Source of the DNA: Nymphaea colorata
Lineage: Eukaryota; Streptophyta; Magnoliopsida; Nymphaeales; Nymphaeaceae
DNA length: 64,000 nucleotides
Direction: 5' to 3'
Assembly (NCBI RefSeq): GCF_008831285.2
Contig: NC_045140.1
Span: 11,650,505 to 11,714,504, forward strand
In this document: piece after piece, positions 50,201-62,900 of the stretch
Position numbering within the stretch: the first letter of the stretch is position 1
Layout: the number at the start of each line of letters is the position of its first letter
Program-made: the position numbers and the translations under genes
Notes under the pieces: generated by a model
The model's database searches: none
What the model was told of the DNA's origin: nothing
The model's input: the letters and a program-made list of their open reading frames with translations, nothing else

Positions 50201-53200
50201 TTGTTTAGGTAGGTTGTCTTAAAACCTCCAATTTAAAGGAGGTTCTGGGTCTACTATCTGAGGTCTATCTCTTTGCCATACGGCTGAAGCAATTAAGAGA
50301 CTTTATGGTGGATAAAGAAGAGGAATCCGGGTTTTATCCTAGGGGCAAGAAGAAAACATGCATGTTGGGCAAGTAGGATGTGAGTTGACAAGTCCAAGAT
50401 ATACAAAGCATCTGTAGTTTCCTTGCCAATTTATTGGTTCTTGAGAAAGTCTTCCAAATTCCAAAATGTTCAAGGATTGTCTTGTTGGTGCTTTCAGTAT
50501 CTCTTGCATGCAGTTTGCTGCTGCCTATGTCCCATCAACACTTGCTTTATAGATGGTTAGTGACAATAACCTTGAGCAGAGAATAGGCTAAGGGAATTTC
50601 ACATGGTTAATTTCCGGAAACAAATTTCTTTGAAACATTTTCTTATATTATGACAGAACATAGTCTTTTAACTGTTACATTTGATGACTTTATCTACAGA
50701 TGACTGATGCCAAAGGAAGAAAACCAGTTCATGCTGCCTCCACGAAAAAGCAAATGGACCACGTGCACAACGCCATTGACAAATTCACTAGGAAAGATAA
50801 TTTAGATGCTTCTTCTGATGAATTTTCCATTTTAGCAACAAGGTCATCAATATCTGAAAAGGAAAGAGAAGAGTTAATTCTGTTGCGAGAGCAGGTGGAA
50901 GAGCTGAAGCGGAAACTAATGGAGAAAGAAGAAGAATTGAAATCTGCTGAAGAATCAATGAACCGCTTCAGCTTAGCAGTAACAGAGATAGATGATTTAA
51001 AGCGCCAGATAGAAGAAAAAGATTCCTTAGTTAGATCTGCTCATTTGCAACTTAATGAGGCAAAGGTACTTCATTCTTTTCCAGAATTTCTTCATTTTCC
51101 TCTCTGTGTCAAGTTCTTGTTATTATTATTGTTGTTTTTGTTATTCTTGTTTTACTTCTTATTGTCATTATTATTATTATTATCATCCATTGTTGTTGTT
51201 GTTGTTATCATTTAATTATTATTATTTAGCTGTTTTAGTTGGTCAGAGAACAATCAGCATCTATTGTATATTATGCTGTTGTCCTTTTCCAGAAAAAAAT
51301 TCTTAATTAGCCTGCTAAATGCTACCAACTTATCTGCTTGCATCATAGTGCATCCCTTATTTTGAGCCAATTGGATGTTGCTTAGTAAACTTTTGGATGG
51401 CGAGTATTATTGTCGGCTTAACTGATGCAAGTCTGTGTGTCTTTAAGATATGCTCAGTCCAACTTAGTTATATTTTTTGGTGTATGCAGTTTCAATCTAG
51501 ATTGGGTAATTAGTTTAAACATGTATGATTCCTTGGAGTCTTGGACCCTACTCCATATGCCATTTTGGGCTTGAAAAGGTATCAACAGCCTTAGGTCAGG
51601 ACCTCTCAGAGCATCAAATCATCTGTGTATTTGTTCATACTCCGTGGTAAGTAGCTTCTTTAAGCCTGTTTAAATCTCTCTCTTACAATGTGTTTGAGAT
51701 GGCCCATCTCAAGACATTCTGTCATGAGAGGCTGTCTCAGACACTGTCTTTGGTCTCGCTCCTGGGTGGACAGCTATTTCTAATGTTTTTAGATAAACAA
51801 AGATTGTCTCTAGACCCTCAATTTGGTGTTTGATTGGACAGTTTTCATTGTGGGATTGAACGTCTTCAAAGTACATCCAGTCTACATATTCAGAGACACC
51901 TTCAATCTGAAGCTGCTATTGATGCAGGTTTGACCTATGCTACCTTAGTTACCAGTCTACCTGGGTGTTTGATAACTTTCAGCCTGAAGTCCCTCCTTAT
52001 GTAGTCAGCAACAACAACCTAAATGTCTAACTGGATCAGGTAAATGAAAATGATAGGGGCATTAGAGAAACGAATAGGAACTTACGCATCAACCTTTTAC
52101 TGGGAACACAAGACAGCAATAATATCATGGTTTAACCTGGAGGAAATTGTATCTGGTTCATAGGAACTCTTTTGATTCATAGTGCAGTCCACAAAAAAAT
52201 CATTCTTCACTAGAAAATCAAATATTCATGACTGCAAAGGTGAACTTTTTTACTTTGCTATTTGTAGTGCAGTGGTGTTAAGGAAGGGCTGTGCTCAAAG
52301 CCTCAAAGTATGATAGAAGCAACCAGGTGTGAAATTAAGGCATGATTGTGGAGGCGCTCCTCACTTATGACTCATTTAGAGGGTTAAAACAGTAAAACAG
52401 TTATAACATATTACAATAAAAGAAAGGATGAAAACGGACTTTGACCAAAATAAGAAGATACAAATATTTGAACACTCCTCAAATTTGGCATCGTTAAGTG
52501 ACATCATACCAAGTTTGCCGACAAATTTCCTGAACTTTGATGATGTCAAATTCTTTGTAAACATATCAGCAACTTGATTTTCAGTCCTTGTATGCTCAGG
52601 AGTCAAGAGATATTAGTCCTTCTTCATATGCCTTCCTTATAAGGTGGCCAATTTCAATATACTTTTTTCTTTCATGAAATTCTGGATTTTTGGCAATATG
52701 AATTGCACTCATGTTGTCACAAATTAGTCTGATTTTCTTAACAACTGAAACTCCAATTTCATTTAGCAACCATCTTTTCCAAATTATTTGAGTTGTATTT
52801 TGGGCCATATCCCTATATTCAGCTTCAGTTGTAGACAAAGCTACTCTTTGTTGCTTCTTGCTTTTCCAAGAGATTATAGAATTGCCAAAGAAAATACAAA
52901 ATCCTGTTGTAGATAGTCGATCACATGCTGATCAACCAAAATCAGCATCACAGAAGGCCACAAGTTATGCAGAATTTGAGGGGGGGGAAAAATTAAATTC
53001 CATAGTCCATTGTATCTTTCACATACTTGATGTGATGATTCTCAGTACTGCAGAAAGATGTATTCATGAGGTGCACTCATGAATTGACTTACCACATGGA
53101 CAACATGAGCTATGTGAGGCCTAGAGATAGTTAGATAGATCAAGCTTCCAACAAGCTGTCTATAAACTGTAGGGTTTTTTAATTTCTTCCCTTCAAGAGG

Positions 53201-53908
53201 TTTTAGTTTGACATTTTCTTCCATAGGAGTTTCCACCCTCTTATTGTTCTCATATATTCTACCTTTAGTCACAATATCAGTCACATATTTATGTTGAGAT
53301 AGAAATAACCTCTTTTCGAATAAGCAACTTCTAAACCCAAGAAATATTTTAAGAAACCAAAATCCTTCATTTTAAAAGTTTGTGCCAGTTTCTTCGTTTC
53401 ATCAATAATTCTATGATCATCTCTAGTAATGATCATGTCATCAACATACAAAAGCAACAAACACTTACCTCTTTCTGTAGAAGATACAAACAATGCAGGA
53501 TCATGAAGACTTTGGTTGAATTCATCTTCCTTAACAACTATGCTAATTTTTTCAAACCATGATCTTGGGGATTGTTTTAGCCCATAAAGAGTCCTCTTTA
53601 ATTTGCACACTCTGCCTTTTGAATCCACAACAACTAGTGGAAGCTGCATATAAACTTCTTCTTCTAAATCTCTATTCAAGAAGACATTCTTCATGTCTAG
53701 CTGTCATAGATCCCAATGTCTTGTTGATGCCACTGCAAGAAGAGTTCTAATGGTAGTCATATGTGCAATTGGTGCAAATGTCTCAAAATAGTCTATTCCA
53801 AATTGTTGATGGTAGCCTTTTGCAACTAATCTTGCCTTGTATTGTTCAATTTATCCATCAACTTTGGTTTTTGTTGTTTGATGAAGGAAGAAATGTGTGT
53901 GTGTGTGC

Positions 53909-53961
<53 letters not shown>

Positions 53962-56900
53962 CGAAAAATCTAATTATTTCATTATCTTATCCTAATCTCT
54001 CCTTAAAGAGAGATTAGGGATCGGTTGGAGTCTTTACACAAAAGAGACACATAAAGATGTAAAATGACTAAAGAAGACTCTAACTTTTAAATAATCAGAA
54101 AACTATCAAACTTAAACATCAACTTTCTAATTTCAACACTTCCCCTCAAGCCAGAGCATATTTATCAACCATGCTCAACTTGTCACAATATCTAGAGAAA
54201 TCACCAATAGGATTGAGCCTTAATAAACATATTTGTTGCATGATCTTCAAAAGCTACGTGAATCGTAGACACGACACCTCATTGTATAAGGTCCCGAACA
54301 TAATGGCAATTCACCTCTATGTGCTTTGTTCTCTCATGAAATATTGGATTGTTTGCAATATAAGTGGTAGCTTGTTATCACAGTACATTTTCATAGGAAG
54401 AGGAACATAAATACTCATATTTGTTAGCATATATTCAGATTCTACACTTGATCTAGAAACTACATTTTGTTTCTTGTTTCTCCATGATATTAGGTTGTTC
54501 CCAACAAAGATACAAAAGCCTTTAGTGGATTTTCTGTCATCAACAAACCCTGCATAGTCAGCAGCACTGGAAGCAACAATTTCTAGAGATTCACCTTTCT
54601 TGAAGAAGAGGCCTCTGCGCGAGGATGATTTTAGATATTTCAAAACCATCAGTGTAGCATCCCAATGGACTTTTCTAGGTTTTTCCATAAATTGACTTAG
54701 TTTTCCAACAACAAAGCTAATGTCTGGTCTTGTCACAGTAACATAAAGAAGTTTGCCAATGAGGGATCTGTAAGATTGGGAATCCACTAGCTCTGATTGA
54801 TTATCATTAAGATAAGACGTAGATTCATAGGAAGATTAGCTGGCTTGGTTCCTAACGTCCCTGTATCCTGCAATAGGTCAAGTACATACTTCCTTTGAGA
54901 CAACACTATACCTTTTTTGTTATGCGCAACCTCAATCTCAAGAAAATATCGCAAGCGACCAAGATTTTTCGTGATAAAGTGTTTCTGAAGGAAAGTCTTT
55001 GAAGCCGAGATTTTTTTATCACAATCACCTGTCAAGATGATGTCATCAACATATACTACCATAACAACTATACCTTTGGAGGTCTTCTTGGTATCGAGAA
55101 TGATCCAAGGGAGATCTTTCAAATCTACACTGTGAAATCACCTCAAATAATTTGTGGAACCATGCCCTGGGACTTTGTTTGAGTTCATAAATTGCATTCT
55201 TCAGACGACACACTTTACTATACTCTCCCTACCGCTCAAACCTTGGGGGTTGCTGCATATATACAGTCTCCTCAAGATCACCATAGAGAAAGACATTCTT
55301 CACATCAAGCTGATACATAGGCCAATCAAAATGTATCACAATAGAAATAATGAGCCGAATAGTACTCAACGTTGCCACAGGAGAGAACGTCTCAAAGAAG
55401 TCAACTCCATATGTTTGAGTGTAACCCTTAGCCACTAATGGAGAGCCTTATATCTCTCTACAGACCCATCTGAATGGTACTTGACTGTAAATACCTATTT
55501 GGAGCCAACAATATCACAATTTTCAAGTGGATCAACCAATTTCCAAGTACCACGCTGTAAGAGAGCTTCCATCTCATCTTGCATAGCTTTCCGCCATTTA
55601 TAGTCTAGTAATGCATGTTGATGGCTAGTTGGTACAGTATGGACTAACATAGCCTTAAAAAACTGTTGTAAGTTGTCATGAAGATGGTCAGTGGAAACAA
55701 ATTCTGAGATAGGATGCATGGTAGGCAAGTCCTGAGAAGGATCAATGTTAGGTATACTTATTCAATGGAGCTCACATCTTGAGAAGATTCTGATGGTCGA
55801 CCATGAGAGGGATCCTGTCGACGAGTGTAGACCAATGGAGGGTGTTATAACCTATTCATAATCGGAGTAGGAGAGGGAAAAGATTACAATGGGACAGGAG
55901 GACTAGGTAGAGGAATAGGACATGACATCTCAGATGACATAGAAGTAGAACTAAAGTAGGACTGAGACTTGAAGAAAGTGACATCCACACTGATATATTC
56001 TTTTTGAGTTACCGGATCGATGTACTTGTACACTTTTTGGTTTCGAGAATAACCAATGAACACACACTTAATGGCTTGAAAAGAAAGTTTATCACGTTTA
56101 GGCCCATAGATGTTAACAAAACAAGTACAACCAAAAACTTTAGGTCAAACAGGAAATAAGCTTCAATTCGGATAAACAAGTTTAATTGGTACTTTGTTGT
56201 CAATGGAGGATGACAGTAAACGATTTGTTAAGTAACAAGCCATGAGTATGGCATTGCCCCGCAAGTATGCAAGTACATAATTATGAAGCATTAGGGTACG
56301 AGCAACAGTTAGAAGTTGCCTATGTTTTCGTTCGGCAAACTCCATTCTGTTGTGAAGTATGAGGGCATGTAAATTGGGGAGAGATACCATTTTGAGCATA
56401 AAAGGTTATTAAGATAGATGTTTTGAACTCGAGAGCATTATCAGTGTGAATACACTTAATTAGAGAACCAAACTGTTTTTATTTCAATAATCAGGTTTTT
56501 GAGAATACAAACTACTTCAGGCCTTTCTTTCAAAAGAAATACCCAACTAACTTGAGAGTAATCATCAACAACGACCAGGAAATCCCTAAACTTAGATCGG
56601 CTAGCTACCCTGCTAGGCCCCCACACATCAACATGAAGAAGATCAAACAACCCTTAACTCGATGGACAGAGACTCGAAGGAAAACTACTATGAGTGTGCT
56701 TGCCAAGTTGACAAGCTTCACACTAAAATAACTCTGGGACTGAAAGATGAGGTAGGATGGAACGGAGCTTGGGCCATGAAGGTTGACCGAGCCTGAGATG
56801 CCACTGAAAGAATGTAGACTCTAATGTAGAAGAGATAGCAACAAGACCCATAGGAGCTAACAGGACGTAGACGCCCCCTTTCTCATAGTCGCCACCAATC

Positions 56901-59900
56901 GTCTTTTCAGTTTGTAAGTCCTGAAATGAGCACGAACCAAGGTCAAAAATAATGCGACAGTATAAATCGGTAGTCAACTGTTTAACAGAAAGCAAATGGA
57001 ATGAAAACTCAGGAGCGTATAAGACATGTGGAATGGTCATGGATTGAGAAAGCTTTACATCTCCATAACCCAATATAGGAGACATTCTACCATCTGTAAT
57101 TTTGACATGACGTGGCTGAGAGAATCTATGCAAAGTAGTGAAAGAACCAGGTCTATTGCAAAAATGTCTCGATGCACCTGAGTCAATAATCCAAGAGATA
57201 CCTGAATCAGTTGTGGATGTACCCACAAAGAATGCTCTATCAGTCAAAGCTGTGGAGGCTAAAGCTTGTGAGGCTTTGTATGCCAAAAGGCAAAAACTGC
57301 TCATACTCAGATCTATCAATGCTAACTATAACTGTCTCTGGTGCTGATCTAGAAGAGTCATCCACAATAGGAGTGGCTACCTGTGCAGAACTCATAGGAG
57401 GATGAGTAGGGCCCTTGCTCTGTTTGGTCTCAGTGCCCCTGCCCTGAGACATAGTAGATGAATGACCATGTTTATCCCAACAACAATCCTCTAAGTATTC
57501 CATCTTCTCACAATAGGTGCATTGGATAGAAGCGTTAAAATAGGTGATGCCCCCTTTCTCTAAGGGTCTAACAAACACAGAGTTTTAATAATAATCGCAA
57601 ATCCAGAAATCAGTTCTCATGCCATCGATGGTGACATTGGGAACAGAATAGAGCAAGAATGGAAAGCGAAGGTGGGAGAAAAACTCACACGTTTTTAGGG
57701 AGTTTATCCTTCTGGGTGTCTTTCTTGTTCGGATTAAGCACCTCTTCCTTGTATCTGGAACCAAATTCAAGGAATAAACCAAGGATAGAAGCGTTAAAAT
57801 AGATTGAAATCGAGACAAAAGGAAGCTAGCGCAATAGAACAAGGCGACACACTCACTTTTTTATCGTCTTTGAGCTCACCAGCTTCTTCTTAACTGCAAA
57901 TTTTGGGGTTTTCTTTGATTTCCCCATCTTCAGAAACTAGGAGATTATATCGCACACTAGAAAAGATAAGAGCAAGTAAAAAACTGAACATAGAAAAAAT
58001 CACCAGAAACAATAACTCATCCTAGTGCATCGTCGTTTTTTCAAATTACAAACGTTCAACATCAACGAGCTACGGGCATCTCACAAAAAAGTAAAAACTC
58101 TATAGCTAAAAGGTGAAAAGGAATTCAAGTACCTTTAAAATAAGAAGTAAGTTTGCTTTCACATCTCAATAGTGAAAAAGACTGAGGAAAGCCGCAGGCA
58201 GCCCTTCCTCTGGCGCTGTAGGTGATGCCTTGACCACGACCACCCCCCACAACAAGAGCAAAAGCTAGCGTTACACCAGCTGGTTAGGACAAGTTAATAG
58301 CGAGACGACTAAGTCGATTGTATGCATCAGAGAGCTCAGGAATTTCACTCCCAGTGAGCATCTAAGCCTTGGCAACTGCATACTTAGGTGATAGCTCAAC
58401 AAGAAACTTTGAAACCATGGTAGGTTCAAAGTGTGGCTTATAACAAGATTTGCATGAAGGACGCAGGAATTTCAGTCTCTCATAGGTGGCTTTAACAGAA
58501 GCAAAGTACTGCGATAGATCCTGATCTCTTTGTCGGAGATTGTGTAACTCCTCTTTAACTTGAAGAATTTTATTTACATTTTTGTCTTGTGAATATGTCT
58601 GCCTAAGGAATTCCCACATTTCTTTAGCAGTGGTATAGTAAGCAATAGTATGAGCAATTTGTGGTTGGACACTGTTCATAATCCAAGACATAACCATGCT
58701 GACATCCTCTTCCCAGGTCAAGTTTTTCCCTGACTTGACAATAGATTCATCTTCTTTAATTATATATTTCTTTCAATGTCCTTTTACAAACATCATAAAT
58801 GACCTAGACTACAATTCATAGTTCTGTCCATCTGTCCATCTAACTTGACTGTAGATCCATAGGAGAAAGGATTGCTAGTTCCTTTATGATCATTGCCACC
58901 GTCTGGTTTATTAATCTCAATCAGAATAAACCACAACAGGAAATAGTGTAATAGAACAAGGAGAGATTAGGGATCGGCTTTAGTCTTTCCACAAGAGAGA
59001 CACATAGAGATGTAAAATGACTAAAGAAGACTCTAACTTTTAAATACTCAGAAAACTACTAAAATTAAATATAAACTTTCTAATTTCAACAATTTTGATC
59101 TTGAATACCCACTTACAACCCACTACGTTCTTCTTTGGAGGAAGCTTCACCAAGTCCCATGCGTTCATCCTTTCCAAAGCGTTCAACTCTTCTGTCATAG
59201 CAAATTGTCATTCCTCCTTTGATACGGCTTCCTCATAGGTCTTGGGCTCATCATAGGAATGAATCAAAGCAAGATAAGCACAATGCTTAAGAGAAAATGA
59301 ATCATAAAATACAAAACGAGAAGGACGAATAGAGACTCTTAAACTAATATACTTGAGACGGCCAAGGAATCAAAGAGGAGGACAAAGTAAGATTTTCTCT
59401 CTGGATTGGAAGCTTAGAACCGGTAGAAGGAGTCAAATCAGAATTGGCCTCTTCGAGTTCTCTATCTAGTGGTTCAGAGTCTCAGACTACTCAAGAAATG
59501 GCACATGTATAACTCCTTTATCCCTCCTTTGATATACTTGACTATCATCTATATCTTTTTTAACATTGCTATTATTATTTTCGCATTGACTCTCTATCTA
59601 ACTGTTTTCTCTTGCACTACCCTTCCCACAAGGGTATACCATTAAGAACGATAAATCTTCATGACTAACTTCTCCCTTCTCTCCTCCTTGCACAAAATAT
59701 GGTTCTTGTTCATGAAACACCACATGTCTTAAAACCTACAATTTTTTCCATTTGAATCATAGCATTTGTAGCCTTTCTTGTCATCAGATATACCTAAAAA
59801 ACAACATTTTACTGCCCTAGGTGACAATTTGTCTCTCAATTGTTTGGGTATAAAAACAAAACATATACATCCAAACACTTTCAAGTTTCAACATATTATA

Positions 59901-62900
59901 ATTTGATTTCCATCCATATAACTTCTCATGAGGAGATAATCTATTCAAAACTCTTGATGGCATTCTGTTTATCTGGTACACTGCCATACATACTACATCT
60001 GCCCAATACTCTTTCAGAATATCAAATAATAGAGATCTAGTGGTTTCAAGTATATGCCTATTTTTCCTTCCAGCTACTCCATTTTGCTTAGGAGTGTAAG
60101 CACAAGATTTTTGATGCAGTATGCCTTTTTTCTGTTAGTTGCTTTCAAACAATTGACTAATATATTCCCCCCCTGAATCTGAATACACAATTTTGATTTT
60201 AGTTGAAAACTGAGTTTCCACTGAATCTCTCAAATATGCCAAAAAGCTCATTTCTATTTCTCATAAAATATATGCATGTAAACCTGGTTCAGTCATTTAT
60301 AAAGGTTACAAAACAAGATGATCCTCTTGGCAAAACAGGAGAAGGACCCCAAACATCTAAATGAACCAAGTCAAATGGTTTCTCTAACTCAATCTCTCAA
60401 TAACAAAATGGTAAAGCATGGATCTTTATCTACCTACATCTTTCACAATTGTTTACTTCATTTGATATTGCAATTTTAGACCTATCAAAAAGCTCCAAAA
60501 TGTCCTTCAATTTGGATGCTGAAACATGTCCTAGCCTTTGTTGCCACAACTTTGATTCATCTTTCAATGATGCATATGCTTCACCTTTTTCATTCTTGAA
60601 GGGGCTCATGTCTAACCAGTCCAGATAGTACAAGTCACCGTTCCTATGGCCAACTCCAATCTTCCTCCCTGATTGCCGATCCTGTACAACACAATTAAAA
60701 AATATGACAGTACAATTATGTTTTGTAGTCTGACCTACAGAAATTAGGTTCATAGCAAGGGAATGAACATGATAGACATTATTAATATATAGTTTATTCC
60801 CATAACAAGAATTGGGAGTAATCGAACCAGACTTGGTTATAGACATAGAAGAACCATTTGCAGTTCTAAAGAGACCAGAGCAGGAGTGCCAATTTGTAAG
60901 AATGTCCTCATTTGATGTCATATGACATGAGACACCTGAATCAAGAAGCCAGTTAGAGTTCATGTAAGATATACCTGCAAAAGCATCACCTGAAGGAGAT
61001 ATAGAGAAAGTGGAGGCAGCTAACCCACTATGAGCCAGGAGTTGTTGAGTACTCTCAAGAATGTTGGCATGTGACAAATGATTCTTATCTGCAGAAAAAG
61101 AGACTTCTTTTTGTTGCAGCATTGTCACACCCTTCCCATCTTTCCTCTTTTCCTCTCCAGATGAACTAGCAACATAAACTCCTCTTTTCTTCTTTAAAAC
61201 TAGGCAATCGAACTTCATATGACCCAATTCTTTACAATAATTGCAGCGAACATTGCCCGTATCTTTTCTTCTTTCGAAAGATTTCTCATTGCGTCCTTTT
61301 CCACCATAAGTTTTGGTTACAGTGAGAACTGATTCTTGTGCACTCTTACCTCCTAAATGCTTATTCTTGGTCTCCTCAGCCAGGAGCTCAGACACTGCTT
61401 GAACCAAAGAGGGCAAACTTTGATGATGTAGGATTCTACTTCTTATGCTTTCAAATTCTGTCCTTAAAGCCATCAGAAAGTCTATAACATGTTGCTGGTC
61501 TTTCGCATCTGCTTCAAGTTTTGTACATTCTGAACACTCTTTACACTTTGCACACCTCACATTAGGCAACATAATAGCAAGATCATCTGATACTTGTTTA
61601 AATTTTACAAAGAAAGCTTGAATAGACTCATCCCTTTGCTGTAAGCTTCTCAAAACTTGGTCCAACTCATGTCTTCTTGCCCAGTTTGACTGCACGTACA
61701 TCATTCTAAGATACTCCCAAATATCTCTAGCACACTCAAAATTGACTGTACTTAAAGTAATATTAGGTTCCATTGCTCCAAGCAACCATGACTTTAGAAT
61801 TATTTCTATCCCATTCATCAAAAGCTGTCTCAAAGTCTTCATCATTATCTTCGGGCTTTCTTCTAGACCCATTAATATACTCCCAATAACCAATCCCTTT
61901 CAAAACCGCCTTCATATATTTTGCCCAACAAGAATAGTTTGACCTATCAAACTTCAGTGCTATTACTTGTAAAATATCCTTTTTATCCATACTTATATAG
62001 TTCGGCAATCAAAGCAGTCCCAACAATGATAGTTGTTGACTGCTAACAGCAAAACAAAGGACTGTTGTACGGAATAACTTAATAGCTTTCTAATGTCATT
62101 ATCTTCTTTTGATACTTAGTTTAATATGACCTGCCATTATTTGGTAAACTTTTCAAGCAGTAACTAGTTAGAGGTTTATGACTCTCATCCAACATTGGGT
62201 CACACATCCACATGAGTACGTGGTCTTATTCAATTCGTTTTTCTCATTTAGGGAAGCAAAACTATTCATTGTGCTCAATGTGAAACTAAAATCTGCTTTT
62301 TGAGCTCATCCCCTTTGGACAGATCAAACTTGCAGACAAGCAAGCGGCTGTGGAGAAACTCGAATGGGAAGCAAAAAAGTCAAGCAAGGAAGCTGATGAG
62401 GTGAAGAATGAGCTTGATTATTTGCATAATGAGATTGCAAGGTTTATGCGGATATTTGAGACAAGCAAAGAGATTGTGTCAAACTCAGAATTAAGGGAAG
62501 AAGATGCTGCTCCTGGGGACATTTCTCACGTTGAAGATCAGTTTCAGTCCAATGTAAGTTTTTTTGTTACTGCTCCATAACATTCCACGACTAGTTGTCC
62601 ACCACTAACACCAAGTTTCTCTGTGTTGAAGTTCTGTATACAGAACATCTTTAATAAACAGCCTATGATGATCATTCATCACACTTTATCTTACCTTTAT
62701 ATTTTAATCCCAGGCCTTGTTTCACTCCTTTCCCAGACTTGTATTATTTGGATTCCTGATTGTATTTTTTGTTCACTTCATTTGTATATTTGTGGTGTAA
62801 TTAGTGCAACATGCATCTCCCAAGTGTTCTGACATGCATCTGTTTCTCTGATCTTAATTAACAGGAAATATATGATCAACTGGAAAACATAGAAATTGCA

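Larger units (their letters stand above)
47620..50699 (+). other. MPB2C-like intron 2
   Basis: 3,080 bases. It contains an unassigned open frame at 47,877-48,287 (136 codons, cysteine-rich in its first half, no ATG at its listed start), a 67-bp tandem duplication at 48,518-48,651 and a 32-bp duplication near 49,204-49,267. It carries no retroelement coding that I can see. Confidence 0.7.
57552..58229 (-). other. FCF1: Captured host DNA: FCF1 5' flank, exons 1-2 and introns
   Basis: About 680 bases of non-retroviral sequence interrupt the inner copia between gag and the zinc knuckle. On the minus strand they run: 5' flank (58,218-57,928), exon 1 (57,927-57,857), intron 1 (57,856-57,755), exon 2 (57,754-57,689), intron 2 (from 57,688), ending near 57,552 perhaps just inside exon 3. 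The direct repeat TAGGTGATGCC stands at both borders (57,541-57,551 and 58,219-58,229). Orientation equals that of the retroelement. Because introns are retained, the source was genomic DNA or unspliced RNA, not mature mRNA. Confidence 0.87.
53872..59091 (-). mobile_element. Inner Ty1/copia element carrying an FCF1 gene fragment
   Basis: It sits inside the reverse transcriptase start of the outer element, whose reading resumes across the insertion (WVFKI on one side, KTKVDG on the other). The 3' LTR (minus orientation) is 53,872-54,138, and the 5' LTR is a truncated 58,958-59,091. Flanks show GTTTT and ATTTT, a 5-bp target duplication with one difference. Order on the minus strand: gag, captured host DNA (57,541-58,229), zinc knuckle, protease, integrase, reverse transcriptase, RNase H, purine tract. 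Coding is broken in several places. Confidence 0.9.
52330..62010 (-). mobile_element. Outer Ty1/copia element, split by a nested copia
   Basis: On the minus strand, gag begins at about 62,008 ([20 protein letters not shown]) and changes frame near 61,890. The open frame 61,893-60,430 then carries the rest of gag, a perfect C-x2-C-x4-H-x4-C zinc knuckle ([14 protein letters not shown], about 61,240), a protease with DSGVS where DSGAS is usual, and the pre-integrase motif [10 protein letters not shown]. Integrase is decayed at 60,430-59,100. Its reverse transcriptase resumes beyond the inner element at 53,870-53,042 ([40 protein letters not shown]), followed by RNase H at 52,838-52,376. LTRs were not identified. 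Confidence 0.88.
51066..62322 (+). other. MPB2C-like giant intron (11,257 bases) with nested antisense copia elements
   Basis: A TTA/TTG-type microsatellite lies at 51,118-51,225. The outer copia element occupies about 52,330-53,871 and 59,092-62,010. The inner copia, with its captured FCF1 fragment, occupies 53,872-59,091. Both are on the minus strand, opposite to the host gene. Confidence 0.85.

Noticed and set aside
57541-58229. Pack-MULE or Helitron explanation for the FCF1 insert
   Set aside because: The 11-bp direct repeat could be a MULE-type target duplication, but the ends of the insert show no inverted repeats, and no Helitron TC start or hairpin-CTRR end is visible. Template switching fits the patched border better.
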